54,559 nucleotides of DNA from Desulfovermiculus sp041686195. Its GTDB lineage: Bacteria; Desulfobacterota; Desulfovibrionia; Desulfovibrionales; Desulfothermaceae. The stretch spans positions 1 through 54,559 of the forward strand of contig JAWLEI010000015.1 in the NCBI GenBank assembly GCA_041686195.1. The letters run 5' to 3'. Numbering within the stretch: the first letter of the stretch is position 1; each line of letters opens with the position of its first letter. Positions 16,808-24,781 of the stretch are shown here, piece after piece. The notes beneath the pieces were generated by a model. That model saw only the letters and a list, made by a program, of their open reading frames with translations. It was not told where the DNA came from and ran no database searches. A program made the position numbers and the translations under genes.

Positions 16808-17301
16808 GACAGTCAAACACACAGCGCCAGCCTGTCCCCAACATGGACACCACCTGTTTCGCCTGCGGCTCAGACAACCCCTGCGGCCTGCATATGCAGT
16901 TCTTTACCGATGGAGAAAAGCTTTACGCAGCTGTTACTCCCCCACCCCACTTAAGCGGTTGGGAAAATCTGCTCCACGGAGGCATCATCTCCACCATGCT
17001 CGATGAGGTCATGGTCTGGACCGCCATGCACCTGTTGCAGAAAGTCATTCTGACCAAGTCCATTCAGGTTGAATATCTGCATCCAATCCAGGTAAATTCA
17101 GAACTGGAGGTCCAGGGCTGGGTGGAAAAGCAGGAAGAACGTACGGCCTGGATCCAGGGAACCATTTTAGACGCCAAGGGCCGGGAGATGGCCCGCTCCA
17201 GGGGAGAAATGGCCGTATTTGCCCCGGACTCCAGGGTCTTGCAGCGCATTCTGCCGGAAAACATCACTGCAAAGGCCAAGCGAAGATTTCAGGGCCGCTA
17301 G
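16804..17301 (+). CDS. PaaI-type hotdog thioesterase
   Basis: 165 residues of the hotdog-fold thioesterase family, which hydrolyses acyl-CoA esters in the cytoplasm. GWENLLHGGIISTMLDEVM (about 55-73) is the family signature, with His-Gly-Gly and the catalytic acidic residue in LDE. An N-terminal CFACGSDNPCGLHMQF segment with three Cys is the usual start of this subfamily. It overlaps the end of the Pat-like gene by four bases, so the two are translationally coupled. It may limit acyl-CoA build-up or act on an acyl-CoA bound by the upstream protein. The stop codon sits in the middle of a 34-base palindrome. Confidence 0.85.
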   Translation: MRQSNTQRQPVPNMDTTCFACGSDNPCGLHMQFFTDGEKLYAAVTPPPHLSGWENLLHGGIISTMLDEVMVWTAMHLLQKVILTKSIQVEYLHPIQVNSELEVQGWVEKQEERTAWIQGTILDAKGREMARSRGEMAVFAPDSRVLQRILPENITAKAKRRFQGR

Positions 17302-17316
17302 CGGCCCTGAAATCTT
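17283..17316. terminator. Perfect 34-base palindrome spanning the thioesterase stop
   Basis: AAGATTTCAGGGCCGCT is followed by its exact reverse complement. The stop TAG (17299-17301) lies at the centre. The palindrome sits between the two convergent genes (thioesterase and radical SAM), is GC-rich at the core and is followed by TATATTGTGCC. It is a likely bidirectional terminator, although no long T-run is present. Confidence 0.65.
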
Positions 17317-17349
17317 ATATTGTGCCTGTTTTGGAAAATTCTTCAGTCT

Positions 17350-18441
17350 CTACCTCACCCAACCAAAGGCCAAAGCCAGAAGATGCCGGCTTAAGCCCCC
17401 CAAGTCAGCCGGAGTATAGCCGAAAACCGCTTTCCATACCTCATCCGACTCCATACACAAGTAAATCTGGTTGACCAGCCCATGTTTTTGCAGCCTGCGA
17501 ACCATGAACCGGCACTGTTGTACCCGCAGGGGCCGCAGCAGGCGGAACTTGCCGTCCAGGCCTGTTACGTATTCGTCATAGATATATGTCGATTCCGGCC
17601 AGTTCATGGCGATATGCTCCCTCAGGGCCGGCATGCCCCGAAAGGAGCCCAGACTGAGATAGGCTATGTCCCCAGGCCGGAGGTAGTCGAAAATCATATC
17701 CACCGCCTGCCCGTACCCCTGCTCCCACCCGGGATAAAAAATGATGGGATCAAAGTGCAGACAGACCCGGAAACCGCATCTGACGCACTCCCGGGCAGCC
17801 TGCAGCCTGTCTTCCAAAGTGGTTGTTCGTCTTTCATCCCCTTGGACTATGGCCGGAGCGTTCAAGGACCAGGCCGGCAGAATGTTCTCCGGCCGCTTGG
17901 CCGCCTCCATCCAGCTCACGTCCGCCACCTTGGTCTTGAGTTCCAGACACAGGTTGGGGCAGTCGCCCACATAGGAGACCAGATCCCGGCTGTAGCCGGT
18001 GACCGCCTCCAGAGCCAGGGAATCGGTAAACTCCCCTGTTCCGGCCCGAAAGTACGCTTCCGGATGTTCTTTGATGTTTCGGTCCAGTTCGACAAACAGG
18101 TCCTCCTGATTGGCCCACACCTTGAGCACCGCGTCCTGAAAATATGATTTCAGGATACAATAGGAGCAGTTCAGGGGGCAGTTCTCTCCGATGTGGATGA
18201 TCCGGTATCCGCAGCAGCGGTAGAACTTGGTTCCCGGGCACCAGCGCCAGAATGCTCCCTTGTAGTGCTTTAAATACAGGACCGTGCCCTCGGCCTCTGG
18301 AAAGGACTGGCCTGAGGGTACGATGGTCCAGGGCAGGTGTCCCAGCCGCTGCCCCACCCGCCGGGTCAAAGGCGCATCCCGGACTTCTTCGTCCACCCAG
18401 ACCTGGGTAATGGTTTGTAAATAGGGAGGGAGGTGGATCAT
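17350..18441 (-). CDS. SPL-family radical SAM protein
   Basis: 363 residues related to spore photoproduct lyase-like proteins. The radical SAM cluster motif is CPLNCSYC (C-x3-C-x2-C, about residue 91), preceded by the family pattern CCGYRIIHIGENCP and followed by QDAVLKVWANQEDL. Later blocks FRAGTGEFTDSLALE, LELKTKVADV and VCLHFDPIIFYPGWEQGY are also typical of the family. Proteins of this family in non-spore-formers are of unknown substrate; DNA repair is proposed for spore-former members only. It starts at ATG 18441 with no clear ribosome site and is convergent with the thioesterase gene. Confidence 0.82.
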   Translation of the reverse strand: MIHLPPYLQTITQVWVDEEVRDAPLTRRVGQRLGHLPWTIVPSGQSFPEAEGTVLYLKHYKGAFWRWCPGTKFYRCCGYRIIHIGENCPLNCSYCILKSYFQDAVLKVWANQEDLFVELDRNIKEHPEAYFRAGTGEFTDSLALEAVTGYSRDLVSYVGDCPNLCLELKTKVADVSWMEAAKRPENILPAWSLNAPAIVQGDERRTTTLEDRLQAARECVRCGFRVCLHFDPIIFYPGWEQGYGQAVDMIFDYLRPGDIAYLSLGSFRGMPALREHIAMNWPESTYIYDEYVTGLDGKFRLLRPLRVQQCRFMVRRLQKHGLVNQIYLCMESDEVWKAVFGYTPADLGGLSRHLLALAFGWVR

Positions 18442-18461
18442 GTATTAAGTTGGTAGTGTTC

Positions 18462-18866
18462 GGTGTTCAGCTTTGCCTCCGGCTGCAAACGCCAGTTTGA
18501 TCGAAAAAGAAACAGAGTATGAAGAGGGCTGGGCCTTTGGAGCCCGGGCCTCTCCGAGGGCCGGGAGTGTGTTGATCAAAGAGGCTGGGTCTCGGAGAGA
18601 ACCAGCCCTACTCGGAAAAGCCAGAGCCATCTTAGGGGTAAAATCTCGTTTCATACGAGATTTGCCGGAGGCAAGGCTCGTATGTCTAGACTTTACCCTG
18701 AAGAGGGCCTGCCCTTGAGGGCAAGGGCGGCCTACTACTGACAAGCCGGATATTTCCAGTAGGGCGGGCTTGCCCCCCAAGCCCTGCCCCCGCTTGGCCA
18801 GTTTCATACACGAACAAACTGGGCGTCTGCGGCCAGCGGCGGCGCTGAAACCGGACACCTTTGGAT
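18462..18866. repeat. Composite intergenic repeat, copy 3
   Basis: This takes up nearly the whole 426-base gap between the radical SAM and ParB-like genes. The left part (18474-18659) matches copy 2. The middle (18640-18735, with CTCGTATG, ACTTTACCC and GGGCAAGGGCGGCCTAC) matches 263-330 of copy 1. 18755-18790 (CCAGTAGGGCGGGCTTG) matches 425-455. The right end (18820-18846, GAACAAACTGG...CGGCGGCGCTGAA) is the inverse of its own left end. The unit is thus bounded by an imperfect inverted repeat. Short ORFs inside are translations of the repeat, not genes. Confidence 0.8.
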
Positions 18867-18867
18867 C

Positions 18868-19833
18868 TTATTTCCTGCCATCCAGCTCCCGTTCCTGCCA
18901 GGACCAAATGCGATCCAGTGCGGAAGATTGGATGATCGATTCCAATTCGGCCAAGACCCGCTCAGCCTCAGCCTGGGAGCGGATCCTGGCCTGGATGATC
19001 AGGCCATTGGTTTCAAAATGTTGTTCCGGCTCAATGCGCCATCCGGTTTTTCCGGCCACTTCCTTCTGAAGACGAGCAAACTCATGTTCCAGCCGGCTCA
19101 AAGCAGGAAAACGAGCCCTGCGTATTTGGTGGACAACAGCCTGCTGGGCATCTTTTGGTGAGAGATCCCGATCCAAGATGTCCAGAATCTCCATTTCCTT
19201 TAGCAGCTCGTGTACTGATCGGTCTTTTTTCTTGCCCAGCTCCGCTATCCAGGTCACTACCTGTTTCGCCTTGTTCAAGGACCAGGCCGAATGAGAGAAC
19301 AAGGGCAGAAAATCCCGGGATTCTCTGGGGCCACGTGCAGCCAGGACCGGTCCCAGCTCAAAAGGAACCTGCTCCCGGGCTATGAGCTCGTCCCAGTCCC
19401 TGTCCAGGCCCATCCAGGCCTGCAGGCAGCGCCAAACCCTGGTCCCAAGCAGGGGCTGCAAGCTGGAAGCGCAAAACTCCCCAGCCTCTTCTTTTGACAG
19501 GCGGGAATAGATATATCTGGCCCAGGTCAAGGCCATCGGTCCGCTGCGCACCTGCTCTGCATTGCAGTGCAGGGAGATTTCGGCACAGGCCAGATCGTCT
19601 GCTGTGACCGCTAGACATGGGATGGACAGGCCTAAGCTGCGACAGGCCTGGACCCTTTTCCATCCGCAAACAAGCAGCCAGGCAGAATCCCTTTGGGTGA
19701 CCAAAACCGGCTGGGCCACTCCGAACTTTGATATAGTGGATACAAAGCCTGTATCCGGCTCTTGCTTGGACACCAGCCATCCCGGGCTGCAGTTGATATC
19801 TTCAGCTGAGAGATGAAATACTTGAGCGGTCAT
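18868..19833 (-). CDS. ParB-like N-terminal domain protein
   Basis: 321 residues. The first 100 resemble the ParB/Spo0J/sulfiredoxin-fold domain: ISKFGVAQPVLV, LLVCGWKRVQACRSLGLSIPCLAV and SLHCNAEQVRSGPMALTWA correspond to the CTP/DNA-partition core (usual GERRWRAA replaced by GWKRVQAC). The rest is helical and ends with a KorB/RepB-unlike domain rich in Arg and Glu. No parA gene is adjacent, so it is an orphan and may be a transcription regulator rather than a chromosome partition protein. A perfect 14-base palindrome lies 9-22 bases upstream of the start. No Shine-Dalgarno is visible before ATG 19833. Confidence 0.7.
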   Translation of the reverse strand: MTAQVFHLSAEDINCSPGWLVSKQEPDTGFVSTISKFGVAQPVLVTQRDSAWLLVCGWKRVQACRSLGLSIPCLAVTADDLACAEISLHCNAEQVRSGPMALTWARYIYSRLSKEEAGEFCASSLQPLLGTRVWRCLQAWMGLDRDWDELIAREQVPFELGPVLAARGPRESRDFLPLFSHSAWSLNKAKQVVTWIAELGKKKDRSVHELLKEMEILDILDRDLSPKDAQQAVVHQIRRARFPALSRLEHEFARLQKEVAGKTGWRIEPEQHFETNGLIIQARIRSQAEAERVLAELESIIQSSALDRIWSWQERELDGRK

Positions 19834-19841
19834 TTATTATA

Positions 19842-19855
19842 ACAAACCGGTTTGT
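19842..19855. promoter_or_regulatory. Palindromic operator candidate before the ParB-like gene
   Basis: ACAAACC|GGTTTGT is a perfect 14-base palindrome just upstream of the start codon, next to a TATAAT hexamer on the minus strand (TATAATAAATG). It would sit between -35 and -10, or overlap the leader, which suits a repressor site. Nearby, GTTATCGGTTATCAGTTATC (19865-19884) is a short imperfect tandem repeat. Confidence 0.4.
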
Positions 19856-19963
19856 ATGGAAAGTTATCGGTTATCAGTTATCGGTAAGAATATCATGTCC
19901 TCATAACTGTTAACTGATAAATTTGTATGCTTCGTTGGGCCTTGAACCACGCAGGAATGGGGG

Positions 19964-21346
19964 TTATTTCAAGAACTCGCGATAGGCCAGGATGGTGGCG
20001 TATAAGTCCACTGAACTGGAGAGCTCAAAAGGGCTGTGCATGCCCAGGACACTGGGGCCGAAATCGATAATATCCAGACCGTAAACAGCCAGATGCTTGG
20101 CTACGGTCCCGCCTCCTCCGGCGTCCACCTTGCCGATTTCAGCCATCTGCCAGGGGATGCCGGCGGAATTGAGCAGCCCACGCAACCAGGCCACATACTC
20201 AGCCGAAGCGTCATTGGCCCCCACTTTCCCCCTATGCCCGGTAAATTTGCAAAAGACCGGGCCATATCCCAATCTGGAGGCATTGAGCTGATCGTGCAGA
20301 TCCTGATAATCTGGATCGATGGCCCCGTGCACATCCGCAGATACGGCCTTGGAGTTCATGAACACCTGAGCCAGAGAAGCCTGGGGCTCCCAGACCTGGA
20401 TCAGCTCCTGCAGGGTATATTCCATGAACAGGGACTTGGCGCTGGTGGCCCCTTCCGAGCCGATCTCCTCCTTGTCCCAGAAAATAACCACCTGGGTATA
20501 TTGAGGATTCTCTTCAGCCAGCAGGGCCTGGAATGCGGCGAACACGCAAATCCGATCGTCCTGGCCGTAGCCCCCGATCAAGGTCTTATCCAGTCCCACC
20601 CAACGGGCCGCGCCGGCCGGAACAACCTGAACTTCGGCACTGAACAGGTCCTCCTCCACCAGGCCGTAACTCTGGTTCAGGATCTGCAATATCCGGTTCT
20701 TGAGGCGCTTGTTCTGGGTTTCCCCTTCTTTGCCTTTCTCTTCTTTTTCCGCCGGCCTGTTGCCCAGAATCACATTCAGCTTTTCCCCTTCAAAGGCCTC
20801 GGACAGCTTGCGCTCATTCTGCTTGGAAGCCAGATGAGGCAAAAGATCGGCAATCACAAAGACCGGATCTCCTTCCTTCTCTCCAATGGACAGGTCAATG
20901 CGCCGTCCATCCGTGGTCACCACCACGCCATGCAGGGCCAGGGGCCGGGACAGCCACTGATATTTTCGAATTCCGCCGTAATAATGGGTCTTGGCCAGAG
21001 CCAGATCACAGGCCTCGTACAATGGATGCTGCTTGAAATCCAGGCGCGGAGTATCGGCGTGGGCCCCAATGAGCCGGAATCCCTGGCTCAAGGGCTTTTG
21101 CCCCCGCCTGGCCAAAAGCAGGCTCTTGCCTTTGACCTCGCGCATGACTTGCTGGTTCTGGATGTCCGGAGAAAAACCCGCGGCCTCAGCCCGCTCCTTG
21201 AGCCAGGCCACTGTCTCTCGTTCAGTTTTGCACTGGCTCAAGAACTGCACATATTCCTCACCCAACTGCTCGATTGCTTTTTCATGCTCCGGTCCGGCAA
21301 AGAGATCCCATCCGCTCTTGGCCTCATGCTCCAAACCTGTCTGCAT
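19964..21346 (-). CDS. M18-family aminopeptidase
   Basis: 460 residues of the M18 metallo-aminopeptidase family, which removes N-terminal residues from peptides using two metal ions in a large cytoplasmic oligomer. Metal ligands and catalytic blocks are visible: GAHADTPRLDFK (about 94), IGGYGQDDRICVFAAFQALL (about 257), FWDKEEIGSEGATS (about 290), VSADVHGAIDPDY (about 333) and the C-terminal VLGMHSPFELSSSVD. A polar insertion (NRPAEKEEKGKEGETQNK, about 196-214) is common in bacterial members. AAGGAG precedes ATG at six bases. It follows selA on the same strand, with a 29-base palindrome directly upstream of its ribosome site. Confidence 0.9.
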   Translation of the reverse strand: MQTGLEHEAKSGWDLFAGPEHEKAIEQLGEEYVQFLSQCKTERETVAWLKERAEAAGFSPDIQNQQVMREVKGKSLLLARRGQKPLSQGFRLIGAHADTPRLDFKQHPLYEACDLALAKTHYYGGIRKYQWLSRPLALHGVVVTTDGRRIDLSIGEKEGDPVFVIADLLPHLASKQNERKLSEAFEGEKLNVILGNRPAEKEEKGKEGETQNKRLKNRILQILNQSYGLVEEDLFSAEVQVVPAGAARWVGLDKTLIGGYGQDDRICVFAAFQALLAEENPQYTQVVIFWDKEEIGSEGATSAKSLFMEYTLQELIQVWEPQASLAQVFMNSKAVSADVHGAIDPDYQDLHDQLNASRLGYGPVFCKFTGHRGKVGANDASAEYVAWLRGLLNSAGIPWQMAEIGKVDAGGGGTVAKHLAVYGLDIIDFGPSVLGMHSPFELSSSVDLYATILAYREFLK

Positions 21347-21358
21347 CTCATACTCCTT

Positions 21359-21387
21359 TAAATTTTCACCTCTGAGGTGAAAATTTA
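21359..21387 (-). terminator. 29-base palindrome between selA and the aminopeptidase
   Basis: TAAATTTTCACCTC and its reverse complement flank a single T (a 14-bp stem before loop opening). It lies between the selA stop and the next start, and its edge touches the AAGGAG of the aminopeptidase. It could attenuate read-through from selA or hide the ribosome site. The CTCTGAG centre recurs in the hairpin at 50094-50124. Confidence 0.5.
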
Positions 21388-21494
21388 TATAGTATTTTTT
21401 CTTATCCTTACGTATTCAGATTGGCCGAAAACTCAATTTTTCGAATCCCAGCTGTGTTATGTGTGTACTATGCTCATACCTGCGGCGGCATTGT

Positions 21495-22928
21495 TCACTG
21501 TCCACCGACTTCCGGCTCCCGGCCCAGCATCTGCAAAGCCTGCTCCAAGACCGGGCCGACCATCTTCATCTCATCTGGCTGCAAAGTGCGGGGATCCAGG
21601 CACAAGCTGTCGTGCTCTATGCGGCCCACTAACGGCGGATCGGTCCTGAACAGCACATCCCGCAATACGTCCACCTCAATACCCGCCTTGGGAGTCAAGC
21701 AGACCAGGGTGGTGGGAAGATCGTGTTCCGGACTGGCCCCGCCTCCCACTCTGGAGGCTCCGGATATGATCCTGATGTCAAAAGATTTTCCCAGTCGGGG
21801 ACGAAGCCTGGAGGCCAAACGCCGGGCCTTGCTTTTCAGCTGTTCCGGTTCAGCGCAGATCATGCGCAGGGTGGGCACCTTCTCCCCGGCCGTATCCGGA
21901 TCCAGATACAGCCTAAGAGTGGCCTCCAGCCCGGCCAGGGTCATCTTGTCGATGCGCAGAGCGCGGTTCAAGGGGTTTTTCTTAATGAGATCAATAAATT
22001 TCCTGCGCCCCAGGATAATGCCGGCCTGAGGTCCGCCCAAAAGCTTGTCTCCACTGAAAGTGACCACCGAGACCCCGGTCTTGAGAACGCTTTGCACTGT
22101 GGGCTCGTCCAGTCCGGTGGACGTGGGAAAAGAAAACAGATTGCCGCTGCCCAGATCCTCCAGCACCGGAAGACTGGAGCGTTCCCCCAGCTGAACCAGA
22201 TCGGTCAGGGGCACTTCTTTGTGGAATCCGATGATCCGGTAGTTGGAGGTATGGGCCTTGAGCAGAGCACCGGTGTCCTCCCCAATGGCCTGCTCATAGT
22301 CATACAGATGGGTGCGGTTGGTGGCCCCGACTTCTTTCAGCACCGCCCCGCTTTTGGCCATGACGTCCGGAATGCGGAAAGATCCACCGATTTCAACCAG
22401 TTGTCCTCTGGAGACAATGACCTCTTTGCCCTTGGCCAGGGTATCCAGCATGAGCAGGACGGCTGCGGCGTTGTTGTTAACAACCAATCCGGCTTCAGCC
22501 CCGGTCAGTCGGCAGAGCAGGTCTTCGACCAGTGCGTACCGGCTCCCCCGCTTGCCGGTGTCCAGGGAGAACTCCAGGTTGGAATAGGAACGACAGGCCT
22601 GTTCCACAGCCTTTATCGCCGGCTCAGCCATAAGGGAGCGACCCAGGTTGGTATGCACCACCACGCCGGTGGCATTGATCACCTGTCGAAAGCTGGGTCT
22701 GGCCCCTTGACGGACAAAGCGCAAAACACGGGGAGCCAGGGTCTGGATGCTCAAATCCTCTGCATCTTCAATCCGCCCGGCCCTGATATCCGCCCTGCAT
22801 CGGTCCAAAAAGGCGTTCACCAGGTCTTTGCGCAGGCTCCAGGGGATGTCCTGTACTTCCGGTTCGTCTTTGAGGGTCTTGAGCAGTTGATCGACTGAAG
22901 GGATGCTTCGAAACAGGGTATTCATCAT
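21495..22928 (-). CDS. selA: L-seryl-tRNA(Sec) selenium transferase
   Basis: 477 residues, the normal size for SelA. With PLP it converts seryl-tRNA(Sec) to selenocysteinyl-tRNA(Sec) using selenophosphate. An N-terminal domain (SIPSVDQLLKTL) is followed by VINATGVVVHTNLGRSLMAE (about 84-103), YSNLEFSLDTGKRGSR (about 115-130) and the PLP-lysine segment VVTFSGDKLLGGPQAGIILG (about 285-304). Two consecutive ATGs start it. No selB, selC or selD is seen in this window, so they should lie elsewhere. Its presence supports reading the UGA at 853-855 as Sec. Confidence 0.95.
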   Translation of the reverse strand: MMNTLFRSIPSVDQLLKTLKDEPEVQDIPWSLRKDLVNAFLDRCRADIRAGRIEDAEDLSIQTLAPRVLRFVRQGARPSFRQVINATGVVVHTNLGRSLMAEPAIKAVEQACRSYSNLEFSLDTGKRGSRYALVEDLLCRLTGAEAGLVVNNNAAAVLLMLDTLAKGKEVIVSRGQLVEIGGSFRIPDVMAKSGAVLKEVGATNRTHLYDYEQAIGEDTGALLKAHTSNYRIIGFHKEVPLTDLVQLGERSSLPVLEDLGSGNLFSFPTSTGLDEPTVQSVLKTGVSVVTFSGDKLLGGPQAGIILGRRKFIDLIKKNPLNRALRIDKMTLAGLEATLRLYLDPDTAGEKVPTLRMICAEPEQLKSKARRLASRLRPRLGKSFDIRIISGASRVGGGASPEHDLPTTLVCLTPKAGIEVDVLRDVLFRTDPPLVGRIEHDSLCLDPRTLQPDEMKMVGPVLEQALQMLGREPEVGGQ

Positions 22929-23035
22929 CGTGCTCGACTTTATGGGCCTTCATTTGCAGGCACATGGTGCATATGGGCCAAAAAAGTATATTGAATCAAG
23001 ACAAGCCCAGGTCTTGGGCTGTTCATGCTCCACCC

Positions 23036-23064
23036 TTGACCAAAAAGCCGGGGGACTTTATAAA
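23036..23064 (+). promoter_or_regulatory. sigma70-type promoter of tRNA-Arg
   Basis: TTGACC (23036-23041), a 17-base spacer and TATAAA (23059-23064) place transcription start near 23071, just before the mature tRNA 5' end at 23073. Spacing and sequence are close to consensus. Confidence 0.65.
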
Positions 23065-23072
23065 GAAAAAAC

Positions 23073-23149
23073 GCGCCAGTAGCTCAGTAGGATAGAGCAG
23101 CGGCCTTCTAAGCCGCCGGCCGGGTGTTCGAATCGCCCCTGGCGCGCCA
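23073..23149 (+). tRNA. tRNA-Arg(UCU)
   Basis: A complete 77-base cloverleaf with CCA encoded. Acceptor stem GCGCCAG/CTGGCGC, D stem GCTC/GAGC, anticodon stem GCGGC/GCCGC with loop CTTCTAA (anticodon TCT, reading AGA/AGG), and T arm GGGTG-TTCGAAT-CGCCC. The discriminator is G. It stands alone, between selA (opposite strand) and the MFS gene, with its own promoter and terminator. The tRNA 3' end is intact and no integrase or attachment site duplication is seen nearby. Confidence 0.97.
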
Positions 23150-23158
23150 AACGATATC

Positions 23159-23194
23159 AAATGGTTATGGGAATGTCTCATAACCATTTTTTTA
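23159..23194 (+). terminator. Rho-independent terminator of tRNA-Arg
   Basis: AAATGGTTATG (23159-23169) pairs perfectly with CATAACCATTT (23179-23189) across a nine-base loop, followed by a run of seven T (23187-23193). It lies ten bases after the tRNA CCA end. Confidence 0.85.
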
Positions 23195-23411
23195 TCCCCC
23201 CTGAGTCCACTCCTGAGCACAGAGCTTCATCCAAGCCCATGTAGACTTTGGGCCCAGTGAGATATGCTTTTGCATCCTTTTATTTCCCTTTGCCTTCATT
23301 GTCCACCCCGGCACAGATAGGAGCAGAGTACACACCTGCCCCCACCTTGACCTTCTACCATAAAGCTGGAAGAATCAGGCCAATATTGTCAAATTTCTCC
23401 TGGAGACGTAT

Positions 23412-24764
23412 ATGGCCCAGAACCTCAGCAAGACCTTTCAGACCACCCGGTGGCTGATATTCTGCATCCTGGCCCTGGCCTATTTTCTGGTTTACTTCCA
23501 TAGATTGTCCCTCTCGGTGGTGGCCGACGATCTCATCAGGGACCTCCAGACCTCTGCTGGAGTCATGGGTCTGCTCGGTTCAATGTATTTCTACTGCTAT
23601 GCATTAATGCAGATCCCGGCCGGGCTCCTTTCTGACTCCTTTGGCCCCAGGAAAACTGTGGCCTGCTCCCTGCTGCTTGCTGCGGCTGGAAGCGTACTCT
23701 TCGGCCTGGCTCCGGGAATCACCAGTGCTTTTTGGGGCCGGATCCTGGTAGGGTTCGGGGTTTCAGCGGTTTTCATCCCGGCCATGAAAGTCCTGTCGCA
23801 GTGGTTCAAGGCACATGAGTTTGCCTCAATGGCCGGTCTGCTCAACGCTGTAGGCGGGGCTGGAGTTTTGGCCGCCACCTGGGCTCTGGCCCTGATGACC
23901 GGGCACTTCGGCTGGCGCTTTTCCTTCATCCTCATCGGGCTGGGCACCATTGCCCTGGCCGGGCTCATCTGGCTCATAGTCCGGGACCGCCCCTCGGATC
24001 GGGGATTTCCAAATATCGTCTCCAGCCCAAAGGCGGAACAGCAAGCCGGGAGCAGTCCGGATGACATCGGCTTATGGCAGGGGCTGCTTATGGTTCTGAA
24101 GAACACATACTTCTGGCCTGTGGCCATCTGGTTTTTCTTTGACTGCGGAATATTCTTCGGATTCGGGGCCCTGTGGGGAGGTCCCTATCTCATGCATGTC
24201 TACCAGATGACCAGGAGTGAGGCCGGAGCAATCTTGAGCATGATTGCCTGGGCCATGATCATCGGCAGTCCTTTGCTTGGCTTTGTCTCTGACAGGATTT
24301 TGAAGAGCCGGAAAAAAGTTATTGTCCTGTGCTCATCCATTCTGGTTCTGGAGTTTGGTTTCCTGTGTATCTTTCCCGCAGGCCTCCCCCATCTCGCTCT
24401 TTATTGTCTGTTTTTCATCTTCTCCCTCTGTGCCTCGTCCATCGTGGCCATAGGATTCACAACCACCAAGGAACTCTTTCCGGTAAGAATTGCCGGAACC
24501 TCGGTTGGAGTGGTCAATCTTTTCCCTTTCCTGGGTGGCGCCATTTTCATGCCCGTACTGGGCTGGGTGCTCGACATCTTCCCCCAAACAGATGGGGCAT
24601 ACTCCCTCAAGGGCTATTTTGTGGTCCTTTTGATCCTCTTAGGGGCTGCAATAGCTGCTTGGATCTGCGCTCTGCTCATGAAGGAAACCTACCCTACATA
24701 CTCAGATCATCCGGCCCGTGAAAAGCAAATGGCCGCATCCTCTGCTCTGGAGAAAGGAAAATAG
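23412..24764 (+). CDS. MFS transporter
   Basis: 450 residues with about 12 membrane helices. The major facilitator signature after helix 2 reads GLLSDSFGPRKT (about 75), a good match to G-x3-D-x-x-G-R-R/K. The second half has GFVSDRILKSRKK at the matching place. The N-terminal YFHRLSLSVVADDLIRDL pattern is common in MFS members taking up organic anions. The substrate is unknown. It converges on the ADP-forming acyl-CoA synthetase gene with a 17-base gap, so there is little room for a terminator. Confidence 0.85.
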   Translation: MAQNLSKTFQTTRWLIFCILALAYFLVYFHRLSLSVVADDLIRDLQTSAGVMGLLGSMYFYCYALMQIPAGLLSDSFGPRKTVACSLLLAAAGSVLFGLAPGITSAFWGRILVGFGVSAVFIPAMKVLSQWFKAHEFASMAGLLNAVGGAGVLAATWALALMTGHFGWRFSFILIGLGTIALAGLIWLIVRDRPSDRGFPNIVSSPKAEQQAGSSPDDIGLWQGLLMVLKNTYFWPVAIWFFFDCGIFFGFGALWGGPYLMHVYQMTRSEAGAILSMIAWAMIIGSPLLGFVSDRILKSRKKVIVLCSSILVLEFGFLCIFPAGLPHLALYCLFFIFSLCASSIVAIGFTTTKELFPVRIAGTSVGVVNLFPFLGGAIFMPVLGWVLDIFPQTDGAYSLKGYFVVLLILLGAAIAAWICALLMKETYPTYSDHPAREKQMAASSALEKGK

Positions 24765-24781
24765 AGGAAAGTTTTCAATGC

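Noticed and set aside
18445..18858. 137-codon and other frames in the gap before the ParB-like gene
   Set aside because: They translate the composite repeat, which occurs elsewhere without keeping the frame.
20036..21361. 441-codon open frame opposite the M18 aminopeptidase
   Set aside because: The aminopeptidase has all metal-site motifs; the opposite frame has no recognisable protein features and arises from codon bias in GC-rich sequence.
21723..22898. 391-codon open frame opposite selA
   Set aside because: selA is unmistakable on the minus strand; the opposite frame is a shadow.
23073..23149. tRNA-Arg as an integration site for a mobile element
   Set aside because: No integrase gene, no repeated tRNA 3' end and no change in gene character nearby.
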